Source of the DNA: Cryptomeria japonica
Lineage: Eukaryota > Streptophyta > Pinopsida > Cupressales > Cupressaceae
Length of the DNA stretch: 64,000 nucleotides
Direction of reading: 5' to 3'
NCBI RefSeq assembly: GCF_030272615.1
Contig: NC_081408.1
Span: forward strand, 622,356,476 to 622,420,475
Under the pieces are notes generated by a model that was given only the letters and a program-made list of their open reading frames with translations, had not been told where the DNA came from and did not search any database. Below, piece by piece: positions 1 through 12,141 of this stretch; position 1 is the stretch's first letter, and every line of letters begins with the position of its first letter. Position numbers and translations under genes: made by a program.

Positions 1-127
1 TTTTGGTTATATTGTTGAAGTATAAGTTACCGAGGTTGAATCTATTGATTTTATGGAAGATTAAGTTTGTATGATTCACCCCCCCCCCCCCTCTCATCTT
101 ATTAGCTATTGGCATCAGAACTTTACA
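1..127 (+). repeat. 5' LTR of element A (3' end only)
   Basis: The last 127 bp of the LTR; the rest is off the window. It matches the end of the 3' LTR (about 13890-14013) almost base for base, including the C-run in GATTCACCCC and the terminal CTTTACA. It ends in CA two bases before the primer binding site. Confidence 0.9.
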
Positions 128-129
128 AT

Positions 130-141
130 TGGTATCAGAGC
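130..141 (+). other. Primer binding site, element A
   Basis: TGGTATCAGAGC, the standard plant copia primer site complementary to the 3' end of initiator methionine tRNA. It is separated from the LTR end by AT. Confidence 0.92.
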
Positions 142-190
142 TTGGTCTCTGGAAGAAAAGTTTTAAGGTACTTGAGGCAAAGATCCAAAG

Positions 191-561
191 ATGTATAAAA
201 GAGATGCACCAAAGCTGAACAAGTCATGTTTCTCCACATGGCAGAAAAGGATGAAGCTGCATTTATCAGGAATTGGAGAATATGCAACATATTATTTGGA
301 GAATGATTACATACCACCAAGCACCAACCCAATGACCTTGGAAGAGATAAAGGCAAAGCAAGAACATATTCAAGCTATGATTGAAATAACATCAGCATTG
401 ACCGACTCGGAGTTCAATGATCTAGAAGGTTGTAATGATGCAAACGCAATATGGACCAAGCTCATATCTGCATATGGCGGTGATGAACATGTTTAAAGAG
501 AAAAAGTAGATAGTCTAAGAGGACAACTTGAATCCATGAGAATGAATGAAGGTGGGAACAT
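191..561 (+). pseudogene. gag: Gag, N-terminal part (element A), interrupted
   Basis: Starts at ATG 191, with a protein beginning MYKRDAPKLNKSCF and the conserved STWQKRMKLHLS segment typical of copia Gag (capsid). Gag forms the cytoplasmic virus-like particle that packages element RNA. A TAA at 494-496 replaces the CAA of element E (GTTCAAAGAG), a C-to-T change. The frame then runs to GAACAT, where element B is inserted. It resumes at 8291-8296 with ACATAACCCAGTAC. Close relatives are the gag genes at 2149 (B) and 24472 (E), which share most residues over this stretch. Confidence 0.88.
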
Positions 562-2083
562 TGTTGGCAATATAGCATTATAATAGACAATGAAAGATTG
601 TTGGCATTTCAATAAGGATATTGAGAAGGTTGTTGATGATTATGGATATAACTGATTAAAGATGTTTGCTATCTTGATATTATTATTTTGTCATTGATGT
701 TAAGAAATTGATTTTCTAATTCAGTATGATGTTGCCATATCTTGAGAAGTATGATTTGAAGAGTATAAAGAAGTCCGTAAAAGACACAGAAAGAATATGA
801 TGAATAAGGGGATGAATAAGGTATTCAATGGGCAACTATTACCGAGTCAGACAATGATGAGATCATGATGTTTAGAGTGTTTTAACATCATACATATGTT
901 GTAAATTGTAAAGGTTAATACTATACTATGTTATCAAGCAAAGAACCTAGTCGGTAAACCCTAAGGTTATCGATATCGGTTAATGAAGGCGGAATGTCTA
1001 CCGAGTGAAGTTTAGTATTTATCGAGTTGTAACTGAGTTGTAACCGAGCTATAACAGAATGCATTAAATGTTTACATGTGGTATTTAATGAAGGAAGTTG
1101 ATGAGCTGGAATTGATTAAATGATTGGTATGTCATGCATGAAGTTTGTCAATGAATCTAAGGCAAAGGAAAGTCAGCATGAAGATCTATAGTGCAGATTG
1201 AACCGCAATACCCTAGCACAAGTTCCAAGAAATGTATGCAAGTTCCAAGGTGGGGTAAAACATTTTCAGATCGAAAGATGCATTGAACCTGGACAAGATT
1301 GAAGATTTGATGGCTATGATTGATCATGGGAAATGTGATCAAGGAGATTAAGCGGTTACCTAATTGTTTATAAATAGGAAACTGTTGATAAACAATGCAT
1401 GCGGGCAAATGTATGCAAAGGGATGCTACATAGTGATTACCGAGCACAGAAGCTTGAAGACCTGTTAGAATAATAGAGTATAGAAGCCCAGCAGATAGAC
1501 AAGATTAGTTCTATGTCTAGATTGTATTGAACAAATAAGAATCTACTTTAGCATTTTAGATGTGAAGTTGCAGATAGATTTTTATTACTATTATTTTGTG
1601 AAAGTGACAGAAAATCTCTTAACCGAGTGGGCCTAACAGTCTTATTTGTAAAACCCTCTAGCAAGGTGACATTTAGATTGATTGTTTGAAATCCTTTGAC
1701 AAGGTCACTTCTAACAAGGTAAAGATCCTAATAGATCTAAGGGAAATCCCTTAACTGGGTCACATCTAGCAATGTGTTTGTAATCTTTAACAGGATTTGC
1801 TTTTAACCGAGCATACTCTAGAAGAGTATATTTCTTAGTGGGTCTGAAATCCCATAGTGGTTTTCCCTATTTGGGTTTCCATGTTAAATCTGGTGTTATG
1901 AGGTTTATGATGTTTATATGCTTTTGAGGTTGCATGTTTGACAATTTTGGTTTTATTACTGAAGTATATGTTACCAAGGTTGAATCTGATGTTTTTATGG
2001 AAGATTAAGTTTGTATGATTCACCCCCCCCTCTCATCTTGTTGGCTATTGGATCTATACTTATATTAAGTATCAGAACTATCA
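562..2083 (+). repeat. 5' LTR of element B
   Basis: 1522 bp, TG...CA ends. A TATA box (TATAAATA) lies at 1369-1376, about 27 bp after a perfect inverted repeat TTGATCA/TGATCAA (1320-1342) that recurs at the same place in every LTR of this family. The 3' end carries the conserved GATTCA plus C-run at about 2017-2030. The hexamer ACCGAG recurs through the LTR. Confidence 0.95.
1369..1376 (+). promoter_or_regulatory. LTR TATA box (element B 5' LTR)
   Basis: TATAAATA about 715 bp before the LTR end, conserved at 7575-7582, 13319-13326, 23689-23696 and 29945-29952 in the other LTRs of the family. Conservation and position mark it as the element's RNA polymerase II core promoter; activity is inferred. 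Confidence 0.7.
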
Positions 2084-2085
2084 AT

Positions 2086-2097
2086 TGGTATCAGAGC
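2086..2097 (+). other. Primer binding site, element B
   Basis: TGGTATCAGAGC, initiator methionine tRNA type, two bases after the LTR CA end. Confidence 0.92.
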
Positions 2098-2148
2098 TTT
2101 GGACTCCGAAAGAAAAGTTGAAAGGCACTTGAGTTAAAGATCCAAAGA

Positions 2149-3662
2149 TGTATAAGAGGGATGCACCGAAGCTGAACAAGTCAAGTTTCTCTACATGGTA
2201 GAAAAGAATGAAGCTACATCTATCAAGAGTTGGAGAATATGTTGTATACTATCTGGAGAATGATTTTGTTTCACCAAACACCTATCCATTGACTATGGAA
2301 GAGATAAAGGCAAAGCAAGAACTTATTCAAGCAATGATTGAAATAACATCTGCATTGACCGATTCAGAGTTTAATGATCTAGAAGGCTACAATGATGCAA
2401 AGGCAATGTGGGATAAGCTCATATCAATATATGGAGGAGATGAACATGTTCAAAGAGCAAAAGTAGATAGTCTAAGAGAACAACTTGAATCTATGAGGAT
2501 GAATGAAGGTGAGAACATAACTCAGTACAGTACAAGGCTAAAGGAGATTGTCAATCAAATCAAAGGAGCAGGTGGAACTATTGATGAAAAGGACATAACA
2601 AGTAAGTTGTTAAGAACCCTTCTACCGGCTTATGCAATCCGAGTCTCTGAAATCAATGAATTGAGGTCTGTACCTAATATGCCAGTTTCTTTAGATGCTA
2701 CTATTGGTGAGCTACATGCATTTGAGTTAAGTAGCTTTGATAACAGTGGATCTTTGGTAAATAAAGTTGAATCTACATTTAGTTCTTTTCATCTTGATGA
2801 ATCTAATGATTACAATGAAAGAAAGTATAAGTACTCTGAAGGAGATCACAGTGGAGCAAGTGAAAGATTTTAGAAGAACATGGAAGAAGTACACAAACTG
2901 CATGAAGAAATCAGAAAGAAAGAAGAGTTTGAAGCACTATTAGCCAGAAGGTTACCAAGAGGCAAAGGTAAGTATAAAGGAAAACTACCTTTGAAATGTT
3001 TCAATTGTGATAAAATAGGAAATATGGCTTCTAACTATCCTAACAAAGATTCTACTGAAAAGAGAGATTACCGAGATGACAGACAGAAAGATAATCATTA
3101 CAGAGGACACCGAGACTTTAGAAGAAGAGATAGACAGACATGCCTAATAGCTGATGAGGAATCCAATGATGATAAATCAGATGAAACTGATACAGAAGAA
3201 GTAGTTTATGTGGCTATCAAAGATGGATTAGATGAAGAAAGGTATGAAGAAAAAGCCCTAATATCACACATAAACACTAATGATTCTTGGATCATAGATA
3301 GTGGATGCTCACATCATATGATGGGAGATAAACACAAGTTTGTTACATTAGAAGATTACGATGGAGGCTATGTTAGAATTGGTAATGATGCACCATGTTC
3401 GGTAAGAGGTAAAGGATCTATAACACTTCTTGATAATGCAAGATGCAATGATGTTTATTGGGTTGAAGGTTTGAAATACAATTTGTTGAGTGTAGCACAA
3501 CTAAACAAAACAGGTTACAAAATAGATTTTCAGAAGAGAATTGTCAAAGTTCATGACAAGAATGGAAAGTTAGCTGTTACTGGGACACAAACAAAAGGTA
3601 ACACATTTCACCTTGACTCAACTCATGATAAGTGTTTGTATGCAAAGATTGATGATACCTAG
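2149..3662 (+). pseudogene. gag: Gag plus protease (element B)
   Basis: Gag starts at ATG 2149 (MYKRDAPKLN); TGG has become TAG at about 2199. The frame is then open from 2208 to a TAG at 2871-2873 and from there to 3662, all in one frame. It contains capsid-like Gag, a basic Lys/Glu-rich linker and a nucleocapsid zinc knuckle at about 2997-3038. In that knuckle the His and last Cys are lost (GNMASNY instead of GHMASNC), so zinc binding should fail. The aspartic protease active site reads WIIDSGCSHH near 3289-3318, with the DSG triad intact. At 3660-3662 TGG of the pre-integrase TWLWH motif is now TAG. Three stops prevent a full Gag-Pol. Confidence 0.9.
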
Positions 3663-4680
3663 TTATGGCATAAAAGGTTTTGTCATGTAAATTTTGATAA
3701 TCTGATCAAAATAAGTAAGAAGCACCGAGGAAGAGGTCTAACAAGTCTTGAAAAACCTGAGAATGCTATGTGTCGAGGATGCCAGATGGGTAAGATGACA
3801 AGATCAAGCTTTACAAGTAAGTCTTACACTTCTAAGAGAATTTTAGATCTTGTGCACACTGATCTTTGTGGTCCTATGAAAGTTCAAAGTTATTATGGTG
3901 ATAAATATTTCATATTATTTGTGGATGACTATTCAAGGATGATGTCAGTAATGTTTTTAAAAGAAAAATCAGAAGCTTTTCAAATGTTTAAATGGTCCAA
4001 GGCAAGAGTTGCAAATGAAATAGGAAGACAACTAAAATGTCTTAGATCAGATAGAGGAGAGTTCACATCTGATGAATTCAACTTATTTTGCAATGATCAT
4101 GGTATTAAAAGACAAGTCTCTGCACCAAGAACTCCACAGCAGAATGGAATAGCTGAGAGAAGAAACAGGTCTATTGTGGATTGTGCTAGAACACTGATGA
4201 TTGAAAAGAAGGTGCCACAAACATTTTGGAGAGAAGCAATAAGCACAAAAGTCTACACCTTGAACCGAGTACAACTGAAGAAAGGTACTTTGAAGACACC
4301 ATATGAAATTTGGTATGATAAGAAACCTAATGTTAGTTATTTTAAAGTCTTTGTAAGTAGATGCTATGTTCATAAAGATGATAGAAATGGAAAGTTTGAT
4401 CAAAAAAGTGAAGAAGGAACATTTCTAGGTTATTCTTTTAGAAGCAAAGCATTTAAATGTCTGATCAAATCATCTAACAAAATAGTAGAAAGTGCAAATG
4501 TGAAAATTGATGAATTTGCAGAAAGAAATGATGAAGGAAATTCCAAGGAACTAGAAGACTATGATGAATTTGTCTATGTTCAATCGACAAGTCTTACCGA
4601 GAAAACTGTTGAAGAAAATGAAGAGAATATCTAGTTACCAAGTGATGAAGAAGGTCATACAGAGCCTACTGAGCCTATAT
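3663..4680 (+). pseudogene. pol: Integrase (element B)
   Basis: GAG-pre-integrase and integrase domains, which join element cDNA to host DNA. Visible are the zinc-binding end (CRGCQMGKM after an H...H segment), the catalytic core with HTDLCGPM and LRSDRGEFTSDEF (one Gly shorter than SDRGGEF in E), and QNGIAERRNRSIVDCAR. The open part runs 3768-4634 and ends at a TAG. A 1-nt loss near 4681 shifts the frame into the RT segment. The Ser/Asp/Glu-rich tail after 4530 is the usual linker to RT. Confidence 0.9.
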
Positions 4681-6327
4681 TAGAAAATATGTCAGAAGAT
4701 ATCATGCACCCAATCAGATTATAGGAGATAAGGATGATCCAGTTATGACAAGGAACAAACTGAGACAGAACACATGTTTGATATCTGAATTTGAACCGAG
4801 AATAGTGAAAGAGGCATTTAACAATGAAGATCGGATAAATGGTATGATAGAAGAGATTGATCAAATCAAGAACAATGACACATGGACACTAATCCCAAGA
4901 CCGAAGGACAAAAATGTAATCAGTACAAAGTGGATTTTTATAAACAAGCTAAATGAAAAAGGAGAGGTCATTCGAAACAAAGCAAGACTAGTTTACAAAG
5001 GTTATGCTCAAGAAGAAGGAATTGATTATGGTGAAACTTTTGCACCTGTTGCTAAACTTGAAGGAGTGAGAACATTGTTGGCATATGCTGCTTTCAAAAA
5101 TTTCAAGGTATATCAAATGGATGTCAAATCTGCATTTCTGAATGGAATATTAGAAGAAGAAGTTTTTATTGAACAACCTAAAGGATTTGTTGAAGACAAG
5201 AATAAAGATCGGGTATGTAAATTGAACAAAGCTTTATATGGTTTGAAACAAGCACCTAGAGCATGGTATGAAAGATTGCACTCTTATTTGATTAAGATTG
5301 GTTTTATAAGGACAAGTGAGAACAACAATATTTACATGAAGAATGATGAAAATGGAATACTGATCTTAGCCATATTTGTTGATGATATTATATTTTATGG
5401 AAATGACTCTTTATGCAAGAACTTTGGAAATGAAATGAGCAAAGAATTTGAGATGTCATTAATCGGTGAGATAAAGTATTTTATAGGTTTATAGATACTG
5501 CAAATGAAAAATGAGATTTTCATTACTCAATCCAAGTACATAAAGGAAATCTTGAAGAAATTTGGAATGGAGGATTCAAAACCAGTAAGTACTCCTATGA
5601 CTACCAACTGTAAATTATCAAAGAATGATGAATCTGCATATGTTGATGAGACACTTTACCGATCCATGATTAAAAAGCTACAATATGTTGTTCACAGCAG
5701 ACCAGACATAGCACATGTAGTAGGTATTGTTGCAAGATTCTCTGCAGATCCTAAGGAAACACACATGACAACAATCAAAATAATTTTTATATACTTAAAG
5801 GCACAGAGGATTATGGCTTAGTATATCAGAAAGGAAATGATTTTGATTTCAAAGTTTATACTAATGCTGATTGGGCAGGCAACATTGATGACAGAAAAAG
5901 CACAAGTGGAGGAGCTTTCTTTTTAGGAGAAAGACTAGTGAGTTGGCTTAGCAAGAAACAAGGATGTGTTTCACAATCAACAGCAGAAGCTGAATACGTT
6001 GCTGCAGCACTAAATTGTACCAACATTGCATGGATCAAACAATTGTTAGAAGGTATAAATGAGAAAGTTATGGAGCTAGTAACTATATTCTGTGACAATA
6101 CTAGTGCCATAAATATTTCAAAAAACCCTATTATGCACTCTAAGACAAAGCACATCTCTATCAAATATCATTATCTTAGAGAAGAAGCTCAAGAGAAGAA
6201 AGTGGTGTTGGAGTATGTTACCACAAAGGAACAAATAGCAGATATCTTCACCAAGCCACTACCAAGGGACACTTTTGAATATCTCAGAAGTAAGTTAGGG
6301 GTCCTACCCCTATCTTCTATTCACTGA
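4681..6327 (+). pseudogene. pol: Reverse transcriptase and RNase H (element B)
   Basis: RT copies element RNA to DNA; RNase H removes the RNA. RT reads from 4745 with [32 protein letters not shown] and the catalytic FVDD box at 5375-5386. A CAG-to-TAG stop sits at 5492-5494 and a 1-nt deletion near 5799 shifts the frame. RNase H then reads from about 5803 to 6327, with KSTSGGAFFLG, SKKQGCVSQSTAEAEYVAA and the CDNTSAINISKNP block. It ends LGVLPLSSIH with a TGA. Two lesions here add to those upstream. Confidence 0.92.
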
Positions 6328-6778
6328 CCGAGTTCAGTGAAAGCATCAATTCGATGACTCTATCGAATATCTTTTGGGAGTTGATGCTGATTTACACCCT
6401 TTAGGATGTTTTCTAAAGGTGTATAGGAATAATACAAGAAACAATATAGGGAACAAGAATTGTAAGAAAATGCTCTGACTGAGACTTAGTTGATACACAA
6501 CAGCAGGAAATAACTTCTTATAGGAAGAAATTGTGTTTTAGTTCTTTACTTTTTGGCATTGTTGTCAAAGGGGGAGAAGACTAATATAAGGGGAGAAGAC
6601 CTATTAGGGGAGAAGACTAAAAGAAAATTGAGCAGACTATAGATTGAAATGAAGACTGATGAAAACAGGAAAAGTCTAATGTATGGGGGAGAGCATTTCA
6701 ACATTTTTAGAATCACAACAATCCGAATCTTTTAAGGTCAAATCAATTGGTTTTGCCATCAATGCCAAAGAGGGAGAT
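6328..6778 (+). other. 3' untranslated region and purine tracts, element B
   Basis: Non-coding. It has a first purine tract inside TTGTCAAAGGGGGAGAAG (about 6561-6580), several further GGGGAGAAGAC repeats, and the LTR-proximal purine tract AAAGAGGGAGA (6767-6777; interrupted by one A relative to A and E). The purine tract primes plus-strand DNA. Confidence 0.8.
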
Positions 6779-8290
6779 TGTTGGCAATATAGCATTATAA
6801 CAGACAATGAAAGATTGTTGGCATTTCAATAAGGATATTGAGAAGGTTGTTGATGATTATAGATATAATTGATTAAAGATGTTTACTGTCTTGATATTAT
6901 TATTTTGTCATTGATGTCAAGAAATTGATTTTCTAATTCAGTATGATGTTGCCATATCTTGAGAAGTATGATTTGAAGAGTATAAAGAAGTCGGTAAAAG
7001 ACACAGAAAGAATATGATGAGTAAGGGGATGAATAAGGTATTCAATGGGCAACTATTACCAAGTCAGACAATGATGAGATCATGATGTTTAGATTGTTTT
7101 AACATCATACAGATGTTGTAAATTGTAAAGGTTAATACTATACTATGTTATCAAGCAAAGAACCTAGTCGGTAAACCCTAAGGTTATCAGTATTGATTAA
7201 TGAAGGCGGAATGTCTATCGAGTGAAGTTTAGTATTTACTGAGTTGTAACCGAGCTATAACAAAATGCATTAAATGTTTACATGTGGTATTTAATGAAGG
7301 AAGCTAATGAGCTGGAACTAATTAAATGATTGGTATGTTGTGCATGGAGTTTGTTAATGAATCTAAGGCAAAGGAAAGTCGGCATGAAGATCTACAGCAC
7401 AGATTGAACTGCAATACCCTAGCACAAGTTCCAAGAAATGTATGCAAGTTCCAAGGTAGGGTAAAATGTTTTTAGATCGAAAGATGCATTGAACCTGGAC
7501 AAGATTGAAGATCTAATGGCTATGATTGATCATGGGAAATGTGATCAAGGAGATTAAGCAGTTATCTAATTGTTTATAAATAGGAAACTATTGATAAACA
7601 ATGCATGCGGGCAAATGTATGCACAAGGATGCTACATAGTGATTACCGAGCACAGAAGCTTGAAGACCTGTTAGAATAATAGAGTATAGAAGCCCAATAG
7701 ATAGACAAGATTAGTTCTATGTCTAGATTGTATTGAACAAATAAGAATCTGCTTTAGCATTTTAGATGTGAAGCTGCAGATAGATTTTTATTACTGTTAT
7801 TTTGTGAAAGTGATAGAAAATATCTTAACCGAGTGGACCTAACAGTCTTATTTGTAAAACCCTCTAGCAAGGTGACATTCAGATTGAGTGTTTGAAATCC
7901 TTTGACAAGGTCACTTCTAACAAGGTGAAGATCCTAACAGATCTTAGGGAAATCCCTTAACCGGGTCACATCTAGCAATGTGTTTGTAATCTTTAACAAG
8001 ATTTGCTTTTAACCAAGCATACTCTAGAAGAATATATTTCTTAGGGGGTCTGAAATCTTACAGTGGTTTTTCCCTTTTTGGGTTTCCACGTTAAATCTGG
8101 TGTTATGAGGTTTATGATGTTTATATGCTTTTGAGGTTGCATGTTTGACAGTTTTGGTTTTATTACTGAAGTATATGTTACTGAGGTTGAATCTGATGTT
8201 TTTATGGAAGATTAAGTTTGTATGATTCACCCCCCCCTCTCATCTTTTTGGCTATTGGATTTGTACTTATATTAAGTATCAGAACTATCA
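6779..8290 (+). repeat. 3' LTR of element B
   Basis: 1512 bp, near-identical partner of 562-2083. TATA box at 7575-7582. Ends ACTATCA and is followed by the second AACAT copy. Confidence 0.95.
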
Positions 8291-9505
8291 AACATAACCC
8301 AGTACAGTACAAGGTTAAAAGAGACTGTCAATCAAATCAAAGGAGTAGGAGGAACTATTGAAGAAAAGGATGTAACAAGTAAGTTGCTTAGAACACTTCT
8401 ACCTACTTATGCCATTCGAGTCTCTGCAATCAAAGACTTAAGGTCTATACCAAATATGTCAGTTTCTTTGGATGCTACTATTGGTAAGCTACATGCATTT
8501 GAGTTAAGTAATTTTGATAACAATGGGTCTTCGGTAAATAAAGTGGAATCTGCATTCAGTTCTTTTCATATTGGTGAATCTAATGGTTACAATGATAAAA
8601 TGAGTAAGTACTCTGAAGGGAATCACAGTGGAGCAAGTGAAAGATTTCGTAAGAACATGGAAGAAGTGCACAAACTGTATGAGGAAATCAAAAAGCAAGA
8701 AGAGTTTGAAGCATTATTAGCTAGAAGGTTACCGAGAGGAAAATGTAAGTATAAACGAAAGCTACTTTTAAAATGTTCCAATTGTGATAAAATAGGACAT
8801 ATGGCTTCTAACTGCCCTGACAAAGAATCTAGTGAAAAGAGAGAATACCAAGATAATAGGCAGAAAGATAACCAATACAGAGGACACCGAGACTTCAGAA
8901 GGAGAGATAGAAAAACATGCCTAGTAGCTGATGAGGAATCCAATGATGATAAATCTGATGAAACTGATACAGAGGAAGTTGTTTATGTGGCTATTAAAGA
9001 TGGATCAGATGAAGAAAGGTATGAAGAAAAATCCCTATTATCTCACATAAATAATAATGATTCTTGGATCATAGATAGTGGATGCTCACATCACATGACA
9101 GGTGATAAACATAAGTTTGTTAAATTAGAAGACTATGATGGAGGCTATGTAAGATTTGGTAATGATGCACCATGTCCGGTGAAAGGTAAAGGCTCTATCA
9201 CACTTCTTGACAATGCTAAATGTGATTATGTATACTGGGTTGAAGGTTTGAAATACAATTTGTTGAGTGTAGCACAGCTAAACAATACAGGATACCAAAT
9301 AGAATTTCAGAAAGTATGTGTCAAAGTTCATGACAAACATGGAAAGTTAGCTACTATCGGGACACAAACAAAAGGTAATACATTTCATCTTGACTCAACT
9401 CGGAACAAGTGTCTTTATGCAAAGATAGATGATACCTGGTTATGGCATACAAGGTTTTGTCATGTAAATTTTGATAATCTGATCAAAATAAGTAAGAAGC
9501 ACTGA
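8291..9505 (+). pseudogene. gag: Gag C-terminal part plus protease (element A)
   Basis: Continuation of the gag begun at 191, resuming after element B. It is open from 8384 to 9505. The zinc knuckle is intact here (CSNCDKIGHMASNC, about 8774-8815), as is the protease motif WIIDSGCSHHMTGD near 9062-9103, and the pre-integrase TWLWHTRFCHVNFDNL is present. The TGA at 9503-9505 reads CACTGAG where B has CACCGAG, a CpG deamination. No other stop lies in this stretch, making it the best-preserved Gag-PR in the window. Confidence 0.9.
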
Positions 9506-10510
9506 GTAAGAGGTCTACCAAGCTTAGAAAAACCTGAGAATGCTATGTGTCAAGGATGCCAGATGGGTAAGATGACAAGATCAAGCTTTACAAGTAAGTC
9601 ATACACTTCTAAAGGAATTTTAGATCTTGTACACATTGATCTTTGTGGTCCCATGAAAGTTCAAAGTTATTATGGTGATAAATATTTCATATTATTTGTG
9701 GATGATTACTCAAGGATGATGTCAATTATGTTTTTCAAAGAAAAATCATAAGCTTTTCAAATGTTTAAATGTTACAAGGCAAGAGTTGAAAATGAAACAG
9801 GAAGACAACTGAAATGTCTTAGATTTGATAGAGGAGCAGAGTTCACTTCTGATGAATTTAACTTATTCTACAATGATCATGGTATAAAAAGGCAAGTGTC
9901 TGCACCAAGAACACCTCAGCAAAATGGGATAGCAGAGAGAAGAAATGGATCAATTGTAGATTGTGCCAGAACCCTGATGATAGAAGAGAGGGTACCTCAG
10001 ACATTTTGGAGAGAAGCAATCAGCACTGTAGTTTACACCGTGAACTGAGTACAACTGAAAAAAGGAACTATGAAGACACCATATGAAATCTGGTATAACA
10101 AGAAACCTAATGTAAGTTATTTTAAAATCTTTGGAAGTAGATGTTATGTTCACAAAGATGACAGAAATGGAAAACTTGATCAGAAAAGTGAAGAAGGAAC
10201 ATTTCTTGGTTATTCTTCTAGAAGTAAAATATTTAAATGTCTGATCAAATCATCTAACAAAATAGTAGAAAGTGCAAATGTGAAAATTGATGAATTTGTA
10301 GAAAGAAATGGTGAAGGAAATTCCAAAGAACCAGAAAATTATGAAGAATTTGTTTATGTTCAACCGAGAAGTCCTACCGAGAAAGCTGCTGAAGAAAATG
10401 AAGATAATGTCCAATTACCGAGTGATGAAGAAGATCATACAGAGCCTACCAAGCCTATATTAGCCAAATATGTTAGAAGACATCATGCATCAAGTCAAAT
10501 TATAGGAGAT
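9506..10510 (+). pseudogene. pol: Integrase (element A)
   Basis: Same frame as the preceding gag-PR. Stops: TAA at 9749-9751 (GAA lost) and TGA at 10046-10048 (AACTGAG versus AACCGAG in B, again CGA to TGA). It has CQGCQMGKMTRSSF, HIDLCGPM, RFDRGAEFTSDEF (one catalytic-region residue altered from SDRGGEF) and QNGIAERRNGSIVDCAR. The linker with IIGDKDDPV leads into RT. Confidence 0.9.
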
Positions 10511-12141
10511 AAGGATGATCCAGTGATGATAAGGAACAAACTAAGACAGAACACATGTCTAATATCTGAATTTGAACCGAGAATAGTAAAAGAGGCATTT
10601 AACAGTGAAAATTGGGTAAATGCTATGACAGAAGAGATTGATCAAATCAAGAAGAATGACACATGGACACTGATCCCAAGACTGAAGGACAAAAATTTAA
10701 TCAGTACAAAGTGGATTTTCATAAACAAGCTGAATGAAAAAGGTGAGGTCATTCGGAACAAAGCAAGACTAGTTTGCAAAGGTTATGCTCAAGAAGAAGG
10801 AATAGATTATGGTGAGACTTTTGCACCTATGGCTAGACTTGAGGGAGTAAGAACATTGTAGGCATATGTTGCTTTCAAAAATTTCAAGGTATATCAAATG
10901 GATGTTAAATCTGCATTTTTGAATGGTATAGTAGAAGAAGAAGTCTGTATTGAACAACCTGAAGGATTTGTTGAAGACAAGAGTAAAGATCAGGTATGTA
11001 AACTAAACAAAGTTTTATATGGTCTGAAACAAGCACCTAGAGCATGGTATGAAAGACTGCACTTTTATTTGATCAAGATTGGTTTTATAAGGACAAGTGA
11101 AAACAACAATATATACATGAAGAATGATAAGGACAATGGAATACTGATATCAGCCATATTTGTTGATGATATTATTTTTTGTGGTAATGACTCCTTATGC
11201 AAGAACTTTGGAAATGAAATGTGCAAAGAATTTGAGATGTCATTAATTAGTGAGATAAAGTATTTTATAGGTTTACAAATACTACAATGAAAGATGAGAT
11301 TTTCATTACTCAATCCAAGTACATAAAGGAAATCTTGAAGAAATTTGGAATGGAGGATTCTAAACCTGTAAGTACTCCTATGACTACTAACTATAAACTA
11401 TCAAAGAATGATGAATCTGCATTTGTTGATGAGACACTTTACCAATCTATGATTGGAAAGTTGCAATATGTTGTGCATAGTAGACCGGATATAGCACATG
11501 CAGTAGGTATTGTTGCAAGATTCTTTACAGATCCCAAGGAAACCCACATGACAGCAATCAAGAGAATTTTCAGATGCCTGAGAGGCACTGAAGAGTATGG
11601 CTTAGTATATGAAAAGAGAAATGATTTTGATTTAAAAGTTTATACTGATGCTGATTGGGTAGGCAACATTGATGACAGGAAAAGAACAAGTGGTGGAGCT
11701 TTCTTTCTGGGTAATAGACTAGTAAGTTGGCTTAGCAAGAAACAAGGATGTATTTCACAGTCAACAATAGAAGCTGAATATGTTGCTACAGCATTCAATT
11801 GTACCAATATAGCATGGATCAAGCAACTGTTGGAAGGTATAAATGAGAAAGCTACCGAGCCAATAACTATATTCTGTGATAATACGAGTGCCCTCAACAT
11901 TTCAAAGAATCCAGTAATGCACTCTAAGACAAAGCATATCTCTATAAAGTATCACTATCTCAGAGAAGAAATTCAAGAGAAGAAAGTTGTGCTGGAATAT
12001 ATCAGTTCAAAGGAGAAAATAGTAGACATCTTCACAAAGCCACTGCCAAGGGACACTTTTGAGTATCTTAGAAGCAGGTTAGGGGTCCTACCCCTATCTT
12101 CTACTCACTTACAAAGTTCAGTGAAAGCATCAATTCAATGA
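10511..12141 (+). pseudogene. pol: Reverse transcriptase and RNase H (element A)
   Basis: RT palm motifs [12 protein letters not shown] and [11 protein letters not shown] (FVDD at 11159-11170) are intact. TTG GCA became TAG at 10859-10861. One A is lost at about 11287, so the frame shifts from that used since 8291. RNase H runs open to 12141 (SGGAFFLGNRLVSWLSKKQG, CDNTSALNISKNPVMHSK), with a slightly longer tail than B because the TGA after STH is read through. One stop and one frameshift disable it. Confidence 0.92.

Larger units (their letters stand above)
562..8290 (+). mobile_element. Copia element B, complete, inserted in gag of A
   Basis: Full-length copia retrotransposon: 5' LTR 562-2083, primer site 2086-2097, gag-pol 2149-6327, 3' untranslated region, purine tract and 3' LTR 6779-8290. 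The target duplication AACAT is perfect (557-561 and 8291-8295). LTRs start TGTTGGCAATA and end ACTATCA. By eye the two LTRs differ by a few percent, including an ~11-bp difference in the CCGAGTTGTAAC region near 1030/7240, so the insertion is not recent. The family is the same as A and E but a distinct subfamily. Confidence 0.95.
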
